Part shown: positions 7,923 to 17,682 of the stretch, in pieces
Numbering within the stretch: the first letter of the stretch is position 1
Layout of the letters: every line of letters starts with the position of its first letter
Assembly (NCBI RefSeq): GCF_000613345.1
Contig: NZ_BAIS01000017.1
Location: 1-44,837 of the forward strand
Source of the DNA: Prevotella disiens JCM 6334 = ATCC 29426
GTDB lineage: Bacteria; Bacteroidota; Bacteroidia; Bacteroidales; Bacteroidaceae
Reading direction: 5' to 3'
DNA length: 44,837 bases
Notes under the pieces: model-generated
Told to the model about the DNA's origin: nothing
Seen by the model: the letters and a program-made list of their open reading frames with translations, nothing else
The model's database searches: none
Program-made: the position numbers and the translations under genes

Positions 7923-8897
7923 ATGATAAAATTTTTAGTTGATTTATTTACACTTGAGAAGAAACCATTAAAGGGATTGATGGCAATAGAGTGGGCAATG
8001 GGCGTTTACATGGCTTTTACGTTCGTTTTAATCTTCTTCATGTACACAAAAATGAACCAGCCAGAAGCCATGATTTATGGTCGTTTGCGTGTCGTTGCTA
8101 TGACTTTCGCCCTTTGGTTGGTCTATCGCATCGTGCCATGTCGCTTCACTCGCTTCGCAAGAGTAGCTGCACAGTTAGGATTATTGGCATGGTGGTATCC
8201 CGATACCTACGAGTTTAACCGCTTGTTGCCTAATCTTGACCACGTTTTTGCCACTTGGGAGCAAAACCTTTTCGGCTTCCAACCAGCCTTATTATTTGCA
8301 AAAGAGTTGCCCGATGCTGTGTTTAGCGAACTTTTTGATATGGGTTATGCGGCTTATTATCCCATGATTGCGCTAACGGTATTCTATTATTTTATCTGGC
8401 GTTACAAGGAATTTGAGCGTGTAGCCTTCATCATGTTGGCTTCGTTCTTTATTTATTATGTCGTGTTTATCTTTGTTCCTGTGGCTGGACCAACGTTCTA
8501 TTACAAGGCAGTAGGATTGGAAAAAATCGCTGCTGGCGTGTTTCCTAATGTTCACGATTACTTTAATTTCCACCAAGATTGTTTGCCAAGTCCTGGCTAT
8601 ACAGACGGAATTTTCTATTATTTGGTGGAAGATGCCAAGGCAGCAGGGGAGCGTCCGACGGCAGCTTTCCCAAGTTCGCATGTTGGCATCAGTACAATTT
8701 GTATGTTTTTAATTTGGCATACGGGCAACAGAAAGCTATTGGCAGCCTTAGCACCCTTCTATTTCTTCCTTTGTTGTGCCACGGTTTACATACAAGCCCA
8801 CTATCTTGTCGATGCCTTAGCAGGCGTTATATCGGCTGTTTTGGTGTATTTCCCACTCTATTATGGTACTCGAAATATGGTGAAAAAGGGACGATGA
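7923..8897 (+). CDS. PAP2/Aur1-like membrane phosphatase or phosphotransferase
   Basis: The 324-residue polytopic membrane protein carries the lipid phosphatase signature in its C-terminal part: AFPSSH with H253, and AHYLVDAL with H293 and D297. A preceding FVPVAGP segment resembles that of inositol-phosphorylceramide synthases (Aur1 type). Family members remove or transfer phosphate head groups on lipids at the membrane. The ATG at 7923 follows the epimerase stop by five bases. A TTG at 7908 would overlap that gene and is less likely. The gene pair ends at a bidirectional terminator. Whether it makes phosphorylated ceramides or dephosphorylates undecaprenyl or phosphatidate lipids cannot be decided from sequence. 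Confidence 0.85.
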   Translation: MIKFLVDLFTLEKKPLKGLMAIEWAMGVYMAFTFVLIFFMYTKMNQPEAMIYGRLRVVAMTFALWLVYRIVPCRFTRFARVAAQLGLLAWWYPDTYEFNRLLPNLDHVFATWEQNLFGFQPALLFAKELPDAVFSELFDMGYAAYYPMIALTVFYYFIWRYKEFERVAFIMLASFFIYYVVFIFVPVAGPTFYYKAVGLEKIAAGVFPNVHDYFNFHQDCLPSPGYTDGIFYYLVEDAKAAGERPTAAFPSSHVGISTICMFLIWHTGNRKLLAALAPFYFFLCCATVYIQAHYLVDALAGVISAVLVYFPLYYGTRNMVKKGR

Positions 8898-8940
8898 TAG
8901 TCTATTACGCCTCCGATAATCGTTGAGAGCAGTATAAATG

Positions 8941-8983
8941 AAAAAAGGTAATTACGTTTTTAAAATTCATAATTACCTTTTTT
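8941..8983. terminator. Bidirectional intrinsic terminator
   Basis: AAAAAAGGTAATTA (8941-8954) pairs with TAATTACCTTTTTT (8970-8983), giving a T-run on either strand. It lies between the convergent PAP2 gene and the Ig-like lipoprotein gene. Confidence 0.8.
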
Positions 8984-8992
8984 CAGTATTTG

Positions 8993-11013
8993 TTATTTCT
9001 TTTTCTTTTCCTGTTTCTTAATTTTCTTATTTTTGAGATTCTCTTCTAACCCATTTCGTGGGTTGTATTCTAATCCCAACTGCTTGGCACGTTCGTAATT
9101 GCGCATCTTTATCTTTTGCTTCTCCTCTCCTTTTTGCTTAGTAATCTTGCTCGGTTTTTGCAAATAGAGCGGTGTTTCGCGCGGTTTCCATGTAACTCTT
9201 ACGTCGCGTTTTGCCTTACATTCTATTTCCTTTGGATAGTAATAGACTGCTTCGGGTTGTCGTTGCTTGTTGTATAAGCCCGTATCCCAACGTCCATTAT
9301 CGTTGTCATCGACTATCAAACGCAAGTAAACAGTGCTTGGTTTGACGTAATAGAACGTGGCTTCATTGTCCTTTGCTGCAACTTCCTTGATAGGTTTGTC
9401 GCTTTCGTTCATAAGTTGTAGCAAACAATTCTTGCCTTCCATGCCTTGTAAAGCCACAGTGAGCGTGCAAAATTCGTCTAATGAACTGACACGAATGCCT
9501 TGTTTGAACTTTTTAGATGCCTTGCCGTAAATGTCTACAAAGGTGCTGAATCAAGTTCAAGACTGTATTCTCGCCCTGGTGTCCACTCTCCAATGAGTTT
9601 GTAACATCGGGCTCGGCTTGGGGCAATACCGAATTGATATTTAGCACGATACCAAAGTGTGTCTACTTTCTCGTAAAGATGAATCTTAGTAGTGTCGCAC
9701 AGAGCCACAGGCGAAGCGATTTGGAAAGTAGGATTCTCGTCTGGTGCTATTTGCGAGTTCACATTGTACCTGATAGGCAACTCTTCCTTTGGAAATTCGG
9801 TTTGATATGGGCGATTTTTCTCTTTGTTTTTGTCTTGTTGTTTCTTCCATTTTGCAACTTCTTCCTCGTGTTTTTTCAAGCGTTTGGCGTATGGATTTTT
9901 AGAAAGAACCTCCAATGTGTCAGCCTTTTTCACGAGTGTTCCTAACGAGTCAGTTACCCAATGGTTTACTTCCATGCGCAGTGTGTCTTGATTGACCAAT
10001 GCAGTGTCTTTTAACCAATATGTAATGGTGTCTTGGTTGAGGCTCGGCTCGGTTATGAAAGCGTCTTTGGTATTGAAATTCAGCCCTGTAATTTGTGGTA
10101 ATTCGGCATTTCCGTAGCTATAAAACAACGTGAAATTATCAGCTTCTTTGCGCTCTGCTTTTAAGAAAAATCTGCCTGTTTGTTGTTCCGTAAAGGCTGT
10201 TAGCACCACGTCATCGGGCAAAAAGTGTGTGTAAGGCACTTGTTTTATATCGGTAATGTGTAGTGAATCGCGCCAAATGGTGTCTTGTTTAATGTCGGGT
10301 TTCGATGAAGGCATGATGACTTCGGGTGTGAAAGCCAACTTTTCGCTTTGCTGATTGAAACGATAATTGCCGTCCATGTCTTGTAAAGCATAGATTCGGT
10401 AGTCGCCTTTTGCTACGCCTTTAATGGCAAAATGCCCACGACTGTCGGTGCGAGCGACACGCAGCATCGGTAAATGCTGGAATGCGGTATCGTTTTGGTT
10501 CTTATAAAGTCCAACCATAATCCCTTTAATTGGCTCTAAATTCTCGGCTTCAAGCACATAGCCAGCCACTTCGAACGAGTCAATTTGGTTGCCCGTAGAG
10601 AACGAATAAGTGTAATTTCCCATCGGGTTGCCCTCGTTATTGTCGGCAATGGCATCGGAAAAATCAACCGTATAGGTGGTGTTTTCCTTCAAAGTGTCTT
10701 GCAATTCCACTGTGATGCGCTTTCCGCTTACCTTTATAACAGGTGCTTCCAATTGTGGTGGCGACACAATGACCTTTTCAGTAGGATTTTCTAAGGTGAT
10801 GAACTCATTGAAAAGCAACGTTATTTTCTTGCTGTTTACATTGCTTGACCTATCGGAAGGCGACGAAGCAAGTATGCGTGGGGGAGTTTCATCGTACCAA
10901 CCGCCATCGGGTTGCCCCATTCTTGCACAAGAAATGAGGTTGAGCAAGAGAAAGAAAAGGATACAAAAGCTGTTCCATTTCTTTGCTATTTTTATTATTG
11001 TTTGTTGGTTCAT
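8993..11013 (-). pseudogene. Ig-like domain lipoprotein, interrupted by a single-base frameshift
   Basis: Two consecutive minus-strand frames (11013-9535 and 9541-8993) join into one protein of about 673 residues if one base is restored near 9542-9544. Reading resumes without loss as FVDIYGKASKKF in the second frame. The N-terminus is a lipoprotein signal with LISC (C29). An Ig-like (Big_5/SbsA-type) domain follows from about residue 40 (TPPRILASSPSD, the usual start), then a carboxypeptidase-regulatory-like segment (GYVLEAENLEPIKG) and a lysine-rich tail. The function is unknown; it is probably a surface or periplasmic lipoprotein. It sits 68 bases downstream of the GH3 gene. The break may be a sequencing error. 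Confidence 0.8.
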
Positions 11014-11043
11014 AACTTATCCTTCTTTTTTATTTTTTCGATA

Positions 11044-11072
11044 CCCATTGTTTTAAAATTCAAAACAATAGG
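11044..11072. repeat. Partial copy of the dispersed palindrome (ATTGTTTT/AAAACAAT)
   Basis: ATTGTTTT (11047-11054) faces AAAACAAT (11062-11069) around a seven-base loop, with further CC/GG pairing outside. The CAAAACAATAGGTTT text is the same core as in the larger intergenic elements at 12.9, 17.3, 24.2 and 35.5 kb. It fills the short gap between the GH3 and Ig-like lipoprotein genes. Confidence 0.55.
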
Positions 11073-11081
11073 TTTCAAAAA

Positions 11082-12604
11082 TCAAAGCATTTTCTTTGTG
11101 TTCATTTCCAACATCTCTTCAATGTTTTTACGACTGTTTGAAAGGCGTGGAACCTTGTGTTGTCCGCCCAATTTTCCTTTCGATTTTAGCCAATCGTTGA
11201 ACAATCCTTCACGAGCAGGGACGATTTCCAATTCTTGTAGGGTAATATCGTGGAAACGTTTCGCCTCGTAATCTGAATTTATCTCTTGTAGTTTGCGGTC
11301 TAAAATAGTAGTAAATTCCTTTAAGTCGGACGGTGCTTTCGTAAATTCTATGAGCCATTGGTGGCGACATTTAGCATTGGCGTCCATGAAAATAGGTGCT
11401 GCCGTGTAGTCGGAAATCATAGCTCCCGTAGCCTTACAAGCTGTTTCCAATCCCTGTTCGGCGTTGTCATGATGAGTTCTTCGCCAAACGCATTGATAAA
11501 GTATTTGGTTCGACCCGTAATGACGAATTTATACGGATTGATTGAGGTGAAACGCACTGTGTCGCCTATCTGATAACGCCACAAACCGCACGAAGTAGTA
11601 ATGAGCATCGCATAGTTTCGTCCTATTTCAACCCCCTCTAACGGCACTATATTTGGGTTTTCGCTTTCAAATTCGTCCATTGGCAAGAACTCATAGAACA
11701 CCCCATAATCGAGCATTAGCGACATACTTGCATCGGAAGGGTCGTCTTGAATGCCGAAAAAGCCCTCCGAAGCGTTGTAAGTTTCCATGTAATGCATATC
11801 CGATTTGGTGATAAGCTGCTCGTATTGCTCACGATAAGGCGTAAAAGCAATGCCCCCATGGAAGAAAACTTCTAAGTTTGGCCACACCTCTTGCAAGTGT
11901 TTTTTGCCCGATAACTCCATGACACGCACCAAAACAGAGAGCATCCATGAGGGTACTCCCGATAGGTTGGTAACATTTTGCGTAAGGGTTTCTTGTGCTA
12001 TGCGGTCGCGTTTTATTTCGAAATCACTCAATAATGCCACCTGTTTCGATGGCACTCGCTTTAAATTAGCCAACGGATTGATGTTCTCAATGAGGATTGC
12101 ACTCAAATCGCCAACTAACGAATTGGGCAAATTATAGTTGGGCGAATGGCTCCCACCCAGTATTAAACTCTTTCCACTGAACAACTTACTATTCGGATTA
12201 TTGCTTAAATAATAAGCCACAACATCCTTACCACCTTGATAATGAACATGTTGTAAACCTTCAGAAGTGATAGGAATAAACTTACTTTTATCGTTTGTTG
12301 TTCCCGAAGACTTAGCATACCATTTTACCTGACCCGGCCATAAAACATTGCTTTCGCCATGTCGCATACGGTCAATATCGGCTTTCAACTCTTCGTAAGT
12401 GTTTACAGGAATATTCTGCGCAAAGTTTTTATACGACTTAATAGTGGAAAAAAGATGATTTCTGCCATACTCCGTGTTCGTTCCACGTTCTATTAAATAC
12501 TTCAATACCTTGCGTTGAATAGCCACACCTTCATGGGTATATCGCTCTAATTCGTGGCGACGGGGTTGAAAATACAACTTGTTTACGATGCTTGTCAGAC
12601 TCAT
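11082..12604 (-). pseudogene. GH3-family acyl-adenylate/amidotransferase-like protein, frameshifted
   Basis: Two frames (12604-11417 and 11450-11082) form one GH3-superfamily protein of about 507 residues once a base is added at 11468, where ATG GAC is read as ATG ACA. The family signature is present: an adenylate-binding segment WYAKSSGTTNDKSKFIP, then YNASEGFFGIQ and GLWRYQIGDTVRF. Plant members conjugate amino acids to hormones. The bacterial role is not established, so I infer only acid activation with ATP. A promoter box (CAAAAGTA on plus, 12629-12636) lies 25 bases upstream. The C-terminal part after the break is fully conserved in style, which argues against real decay. Confidence 0.85.
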
Positions 12605-12628
12605 TTTTTTTCAATATATTTCAAACTA

Positions 12629-12636
12629 CAAAAGTA
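12629..12636 (-). promoter_or_regulatory. Promoter -7 box for the GH3 gene
   Basis: The minus strand reads TACTTTTG, a perfect TAnnTTTG match, 25 bases before the GH3 start codon. The upstream half-site is not clear. Confidence 0.5.
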
Positions 12637-12927
12637 CTGTAAATATAATGAATACAAATATATTTCACTAATTTTAATAGCTTATGTAGATATTCTTTCC
12701 ATTTCGTAGGTGTAAGAATGTGCAAGTAATAATAGTAAATGATTAAACAGGGTTATTTTTTTATATTCGCTTTTAAACGAATATATAATATTCCATTTAT
12801 AATCAATGAATTAGAATGTTTTTATTAATGATAATTACACTTTTATGAGGGAAAACTTTATGTTGTTTTACACTTTTAATGAGGAAATGGAGTAAGAAAT
12901 ACTACAATTTTCAGTATAGTATTTTAT

Positions 12928-13102
12928 GGAATTTAGAACAATCGTTATTTTATCGAAAAATAAAAGAGCCTGTTTTGGCGTTCAAAACAGGCTCTTTTGA
13001 GCTTCAAAACCTATTGTTTTGAAATGCGAAACAATAGGTTTTTGAAACGAGTATGTAATATATTGATTTTCAAGAAGATAGAAATTGGTCAAAATTTCTG
13101 TA
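12928..13102. repeat. Modular palindromic intergenic element, copy A
   Basis: Four boxes occur in order. GGAATTTAGAACAAT is at 12928-12942. A perfect hairpin of AAAAGAGCCTGTTTTG (12962-12977) and its complement (12983-12998) has a five-base loop. A second palindrome built on CAAAACCTATTGTTTTG and AAACAATAGGTTTTTG spans about 13003-13048. ATTGATTTTCAAGAAGATAG followed by AATTGGTCAAAATTT lies at about 13062-13098. Related copies with the same order occur elsewhere in the window. The first hairpin ends in T-runs on both strands and could terminate transcription from polA. Confidence 0.75.
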
Positions 13103-13104
13103 GA

Positions 13105-13398
13105 AAAAGCCTCCCTCAACGCCTCCGATAGGAGGGGAGTGCTACCTTACTTGTTCGAGAGTATGGTAATTTGCTATATTTTCTTTTGTATCGTAAATAA
13201 TGATACCTTGTAGGGGCGTGATTTATCACGTTCCTAACACCCTAAAATAAGCTGACTCTTTGTTGAGAGGAACGTGATAAATCACGCCCCTACAAGGGAT
13301 TATTATTTGCTAAATGCGAGAAAATAGGGGAGAAAAGCACTTGCCACGGGCCAGCAAATGTGCGCTCCCCTCCCAACGGAGGGGGTGGGGGAGGCTAT
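13105..13398. mobile_element. Inverted-repeat element with about 38 bp GC-rich ends
   Basis: The left end (13105-13142, containing GCCTCCCTCAACGCCTCCG) is imperfectly inverted at the right end (13362-13398, containing CGGAGGGGGTGGGGGAGGC). About 80 percent of positions pair by eye. There is no coding sequence inside. A second, smaller inverted-repeat element (13206-13297) is nested in it. The G-rich ends stand out against the AT-rich intergenic background. Confidence 0.6.
13206..13297. mobile_element. MITE-like element with perfect 29 bp terminal inverted repeats
   Basis: The left arm 13206-13234 (beginning CCTTGTAGGGGCG) is the exact reverse complement of the right arm 13269-13297. Each arm also contains the self-complementary CGTGATTTATCACG. 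The 34-base centre is non-coding. A diverged relative is at 424-518. It is nested within the larger inverted-repeat element at 13105-13398. Confidence 0.7.
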
Positions 13399-13423
13399 TG
13401 TATAGGTGTATCGGCTTTCTTTT

Positions 13424-16185
13424 TTAGTGTGCTTCCAACCAATTTTTGCCCCAGCCAGCATCGGCAGTGAGGGGAACTCGGAGTTGGTAGGCGTTCTGCA
13501 TTTCTTCTAAAACAATGCGTTCTACAAGCTCTTTTTCTTCTGGATAAACCGAAAAATTGAGTTCGTCGTGTACTTGGAGTATCATTTTAGAGCGTATTTG
13601 CTCACGTTCGAAACGTTGATGAATGTTTACCATTGCCACTTTTATAATATCTGCCTCCGAACCTTGTATTGGTGCGTTGATAGCATTGCGCTCTGCAAAT
13701 CCACGAACAGTTGCATTTCTGCTGTTGATGTCATTCAAGTAGCGGCGGCGATGGAATATGGTTTCGGCATAACCCTTACGTCTTGCCTCTTCTTTGGCTT
13801 GCTCCATATAGGCTTGAACCTTTGGAAAAGTCTTGAAATAGTCGGCGATTAGTTCTTTGGCTTCGCCGTTTGGAATGTCCATGCGTTGGGCTAATCCGTA
13901 GGTAGTGATACCATAAATAATACCGAAATTGGCTTGTTTAGCTTCTTTCGTTGTGCATCGGTAACATTTTCCATATCCTCGTGCCATATTTTGGCAGCCG
14001 TAGCACGGTGAATATCATGCCCCTTACGAAAGGCTTCCATCATGTTTTCATCTTCAGAAAGATGAGCCATAATGCGCAATTCTATCTGACTGTAATCGGC
14101 AGAGAAGAACAAACAATCGGGTTCTGGTATGAAACACTTGCGTATTTCTTTACCGTCATCAGTGCGAACAGGTATGTTTTGCAAGTTAGGGTCGCTTGAA
14201 GAGAGTCGTCCAGTAGCCGTAAGTGCCTGATTAAACGATGTGTGTATGTGTCCCGTTTGTGGTTTAACGAGCTTTGGTAGCGCATCAATATAGGTGCTAA
14301 GGAGCTTTTTGATGCCACGATATTCTAAGATTTTTTCAACAATAGGGTGCTTACTTTGTAGGCTTATCAACACTTCTTCGCTTGTAACGAATTGCCCTGT
14401 TTTGGTTTTTTTAGGCTTCTCCATGATTTGGAGCTTACCAAAAAGTATTTCACCTACCTGCTTTGGACTTGAAATATTAAAGGTTTCGCCTGCCAATTCG
14501 TATATTTCTGCCTCGTATTTATTCATGCGTTCAGTGAAAATGCGTGATGTCTCTTCCAATGCTTCCGTATCTAAACGAATGCCGTGGAGTTCCATATCAG
14601 CTAAAACACGCACGAGTGGCATCTCAATATTCCAGAATAAATCTTCAGCATTTACCTCCTTTAGTTTTGGCTCTAATACGTTTTTGAGTCGCAAAGTAAT
14701 ATCAGCATCTTCGCAAGCATAGTCGGAAACTTCGGCTGGAGCAAGGTCGCGCATATTCTTTTGCTTCTTTCCTTTTGGACCAATGATGTCCTCTATATGC
14801 ACGGTTTGATAGTTTAGCAAGGTCTCAGCCATGTAGTCCATATTGTGATGGAGTTCGGGTTGAATGAGGTAATGGGCTATCATAGTGTCGAAAAGTTTTC
14901 CTTTCAAAGTAACACCATACTTCTTTAACACTTCGTAATCGTACTTAATGTTTTGTCCAACCTTGAGAATTTCCTCACTTTCGTATAGTGGTTTAAAGAT
15001 ATTTACTATCCTTAACGCTTCTTCACAATTAGGAGAAATGGCGACATAGAATGCCTCTTTTTCTTCGACAGAAAAGCTTAAACCTACCAATTCTGCATCA
15101 ATTGCATCGACAGAAGTTGTTTCTGTGTCTAAACTGAGAACCTTCTTTGTAAAGAAATATTCACAAATTTTCTTTGCTTCTTCCTCATTTTCAATGAGTT
15201 TGTATTTGTGTGGTACATCTGAAAGGCTTAAATTTGGCGATTTTTCGGGCGCAACTGCATGCTTGGTCGGTATTTCTTCAAATAAATTGAGTTGTAAATT
15301 TTCTGTTTTTGGGTTTTCTTTCCCTTTTTTAAGGAACTTGTTAAGAAGTGTTTTAAACTCTAATTCTTGGAAAATTTCAGTGAGTTTCTCTTCATCAATG
15401 GCTTCAACTTTGAGTTCGTCCCATTTCATATCGAAAGGCACATCGGTGCGTATGGTGGCGAGAAACTTTGACATTTTTATATCATCGACTGCCCCTTCCA
15501 CTTTCTCACGCATCTTGCCTTTGAGTTCATCGGTATGGTTTAGCAAGTTTTCGACAGAGCCAAATTGGTTGATAAACTTAGCTGCTGTCTTTTCGCCTAC
15601 CCCTGGACAACCGGGAAAGTTGTCGGCAGAATCGCCCATGAGTGCTAAAAGGTCAATTACTTGAGCGGCTTCAGGCACACCATACTTATCTTGAATTTCG
15701 TTAGGTCCTATGATTTCGTAACCTCCGCCATGGCGTGGACGATACATAAAGATGTTGTTGCGAATGAGTTGCCCGTAATCTTTGTCGGGCGTGAGCATAT
15801 AGGTTTCGATGCCATCGTTGCCCGCTTTCAAAGCCACTGTACCGATAATGTCGTCAGCCTCGAATCCATCAGTCTGCAAAATAGGTATGCGCATGGCTTC
15901 GAGTATCTGCTTTATATAAGGTACAGCGAGTTTAATGTCCTCTGGAGTTTCTTCACGTTGCGCTTTATAGTCGGGAAATGCTTCGTGTCGGAAGGTTAAT
16001 CCGTGGTCGAAAGCCACCGCAATGTGGGTGGGTTGCTCCTTCGTAATTACTTCGTTGAGTGTGTTACAAAAGCCCAAAATAGCTGAAGTATTTTGTCCTT
16101 TTGAGTTGATTCGTGGACTCCTTATGAAGGCATAATACGACCTATAAATGAGTGCGTACGCATCGATGAGAAACAATTTATCCAT
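13424..16185 (-). pseudogene. polA: DNA polymerase I, interrupted by a single-base frameshift
   Basis: Restoring one base near 13943 joins frames 16185-13891 and 13987-13424 into a 920-residue Pol I. The order is a 5'-3' exonuclease domain (from MDKLFLIDAYALIYRSYYAF), a 3'-5' exonuclease domain with LSLDTETTS and ACEDADITLRL (proofreading residues appear intact), and the polymerase domain with motif A FSADYSQIELRIMAHLS and motif C ILQVHDEL. The break falls in motif B, between DAQRK and EAKQANFGIIYG, and would abolish polymerase activity. Real loss of function is therefore unlikely and an undercalled A-run is probable. I set the start at 16185; the longer frame to 16275 only adds non-conserved residues. 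Confidence 0.92.
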
Positions 16186-16247
16186 TGTAAAATATCTTTT
16201 TAGGGTAAAATTACAAAAAAAAAGCCATATATGTAGATAATATTCAG

Positions 16248-16255
16248 TATTTTTG
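16248..16255 (+). promoter_or_regulatory. Promoter -7 box for the polyprenyl synthase gene
   Basis: TATTTTTG matches TAnnTTTG and lies 18 bases before the ATG at 16274, which leaves a very short leader. It sits in the divergent gap between polA and this gene. Confidence 0.5.
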
Positions 16256-16273
16256 TAACAAAATAAATGTAGC

Positions 16274-17251
16274 ATGGATTATCTATCTATTATAAAATCT
16301 CCAATTTCTAAGGAATTAGACGATTTCATCTCTTTGTTTAACAAGGCGTTAACGCATGATGATGGGTTGTTGGCTAAGGCTTTAGAGCATATTAGAAACC
16401 GTGGTGGAAAGCGTATGCGCCCTCTCTTAATGTTGCTTATGGCAAAGAATTTCGGTGAGGTAACGTTTGTGGCACAACATGCTGCCATAGGTTTAGAATT
16501 GTTGCATACGGCAAGTTTGGTGCATGATGATGTGGTAGACGAGAGCGTTCAGCGTCGTGGGCAGGCTTCAATGAATGCTACTTATAATAATAAAGTGGCA
16601 GTATTGGTAGGCGATTACATACTTTCAACTGCCTTGTTGAACGTGGCATACACGCAGTCGGACGATATTGTGCGCGACCTTGCCGAGTTAGGGCGTACGC
16701 TTTCAAATGGTGAAATATTGCAATTGACCAATATTTCGAACCAAGAAATATCGGAAGAAGTTTATTATCAGGTGATTAACCAGAAGACTGCAGCCTTGTT
16801 TGAGGCGTGTGCTGTCATCGGTGCAAAGGCTGGACGTGCTTCGGAAGAGGCGATAGAGGCAGCACGATTGTTTGGTCAGCGCATTGGAATTATCTTCCAA
16901 ATTCGCGATGACATCTTCGATTATTACGATTCTACCGAGATTGGTAAGCCTACTGGCAATGATATGGCAGAAGGAAAGCTGACTTTACCCGTTATTTATG
17001 CGTTGAAATCGACGAATAATACCGCCATGATGGATTTAGCAATGAAGGTGAAAGAAGGCAACGTGAGTGCCGAAGAAATCGCTCAGTTAGTAGCTTTTAC
17101 AAAGCAGAGTGGTGGTATTGATTATGCCGAACAAAAGATGATGGAGTTTCATAGCGATGCAATGAAGTTTATAACGACTTATGTGAAGGACGTGGAAATT
17201 GCTAAATCGCTACAAGCTTATTTGGATTTTGTGATTCAAAGGAAGAATTAA
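16274..17251 (+). CDS. Long-chain polyprenyl diphosphate synthase (octaprenyl/solanesyl type)
   Basis: This trans-prenyltransferase extends allylic diphosphates with isopentenyl diphosphate. In an anaerobe of this kind it most likely makes the menaquinone side chain. The 325-residue protein has the first aspartate-rich motif DDVVD (85-89), the GGKRMRP segment (44-50) that binds diphosphate, and the second motif QIRDDIFDYYD near 213. Small or medium residues before the first motif (LLHTASLVHDD) fit a long-chain enzyme rather than a farnesyl synthase. It is monocistronic and followed by a terminator-like repeat. Its product would serve the quinone used by the fumarate reductase encoded at 24.8-28.3 kb. 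Confidence 0.9.
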   Translation: MDYLSIIKSPISKELDDFISLFNKALTHDDGLLAKALEHIRNRGGKRMRPLLMLLMAKNFGEVTFVAQHAAIGLELLHTASLVHDDVVDESVQRRGQASMNATYNNKVAVLVGDYILSTALLNVAYTQSDDIVRDLAELGRTLSNGEILQLTNISNQEISEEVYYQVINQKTAALFEACAVIGAKAGRASEEAIEAARLFGQRIGIIFQIRDDIFDYYDSTEIGKPTGNDMAEGKLTLPVIYALKSTNNTAMMDLAMKVKEGNVSAEEIAQLVAFTKQSGGIDYAEQKMMEFHSDAMKFITTYVKDVEIAKSLQAYLDFVIQRKN

Positions 17252-17290
17252 TCGACAGAAAGAAGATACATTTAGGCGTGCATATTGTTA

Positions 17291-17467
17291 GGAAATATAG
17301 AACAATATGTACGCTTATTTTTTTGTACTAATACTATTCAAAATTAAAAGAGCCTATTTTGCTGTTCAAAATAGGCTCTTTTGAACTTCAAAACCTATTG
17401 TTTTGAAATGGCAATTGCCCTATACTGAATTTAGTTGATAATTCCTGCTACACGAATTTAGAACAAT
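17291..17467. repeat. Modular palindromic intergenic element, copy B
   Basis: GGAAATATAGAACAAT (17291-17306) is followed by a perfect 16 bp hairpin, AAAAGAGCCTATTTTG (17346-17361) with its complement at 17367-17382. The box TTCAAAACCTATTGTTTTGA comes next (about 17387-17406), then a second GAATTTAGAACAAT at 17454-17467. Compared with copy A, the stem has A-T where A has G-C at one paired position. As the hairpin ends in TTTT it can also terminate the polyprenyl synthase transcript. Confidence 0.75.
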
Positions 17468-17490
17468 TTTTGCTCTGAAGAATGGAGTTA

Positions 17491-17515
17491 GGCGGACGAA
17501 TTAGACTGGTCTGAC
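17491..17515. repeat. Short dispersed repeat, copy 2 (GGACGA..AGACTG..TCTGAC)
   Basis: This is the counterpart of 3701-3725, with 21 of 25 bases identical. It is followed by CTGTCCGACAAGG, so the flanking GTCGGAC motif is present in inverted form. Confidence 0.45.
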
Positions 17516-17615
17516 CTGTCCGACAAGGTTAATATTACACAAGAGTGGGGAGAGAGCTTCGTGAATCCCTGCCTTTTAAAAGCCTTATTAGCCCCATCTA
17601 TCTCGTTTAAAACCA

Positions 17616-17653
17616 CAAAAAGCCCGACTCAAAATAATAGAATCGGGCTTTTG
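17616..17653. terminator. Intrinsic terminator after deoC
   Basis: AAAAAGCCCGACTC pairs with GAATCGGGCTTTTG across a short AT loop. On the minus strand it ends in a T-run 30 bases past the deoC stop. On the plus strand it could also stop leftover transcription from the polyprenyl synthase. Confidence 0.8.
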
Positions 17654-17682
17654 TAAAATGATTTTGTTGTTAAAATCTTAGC

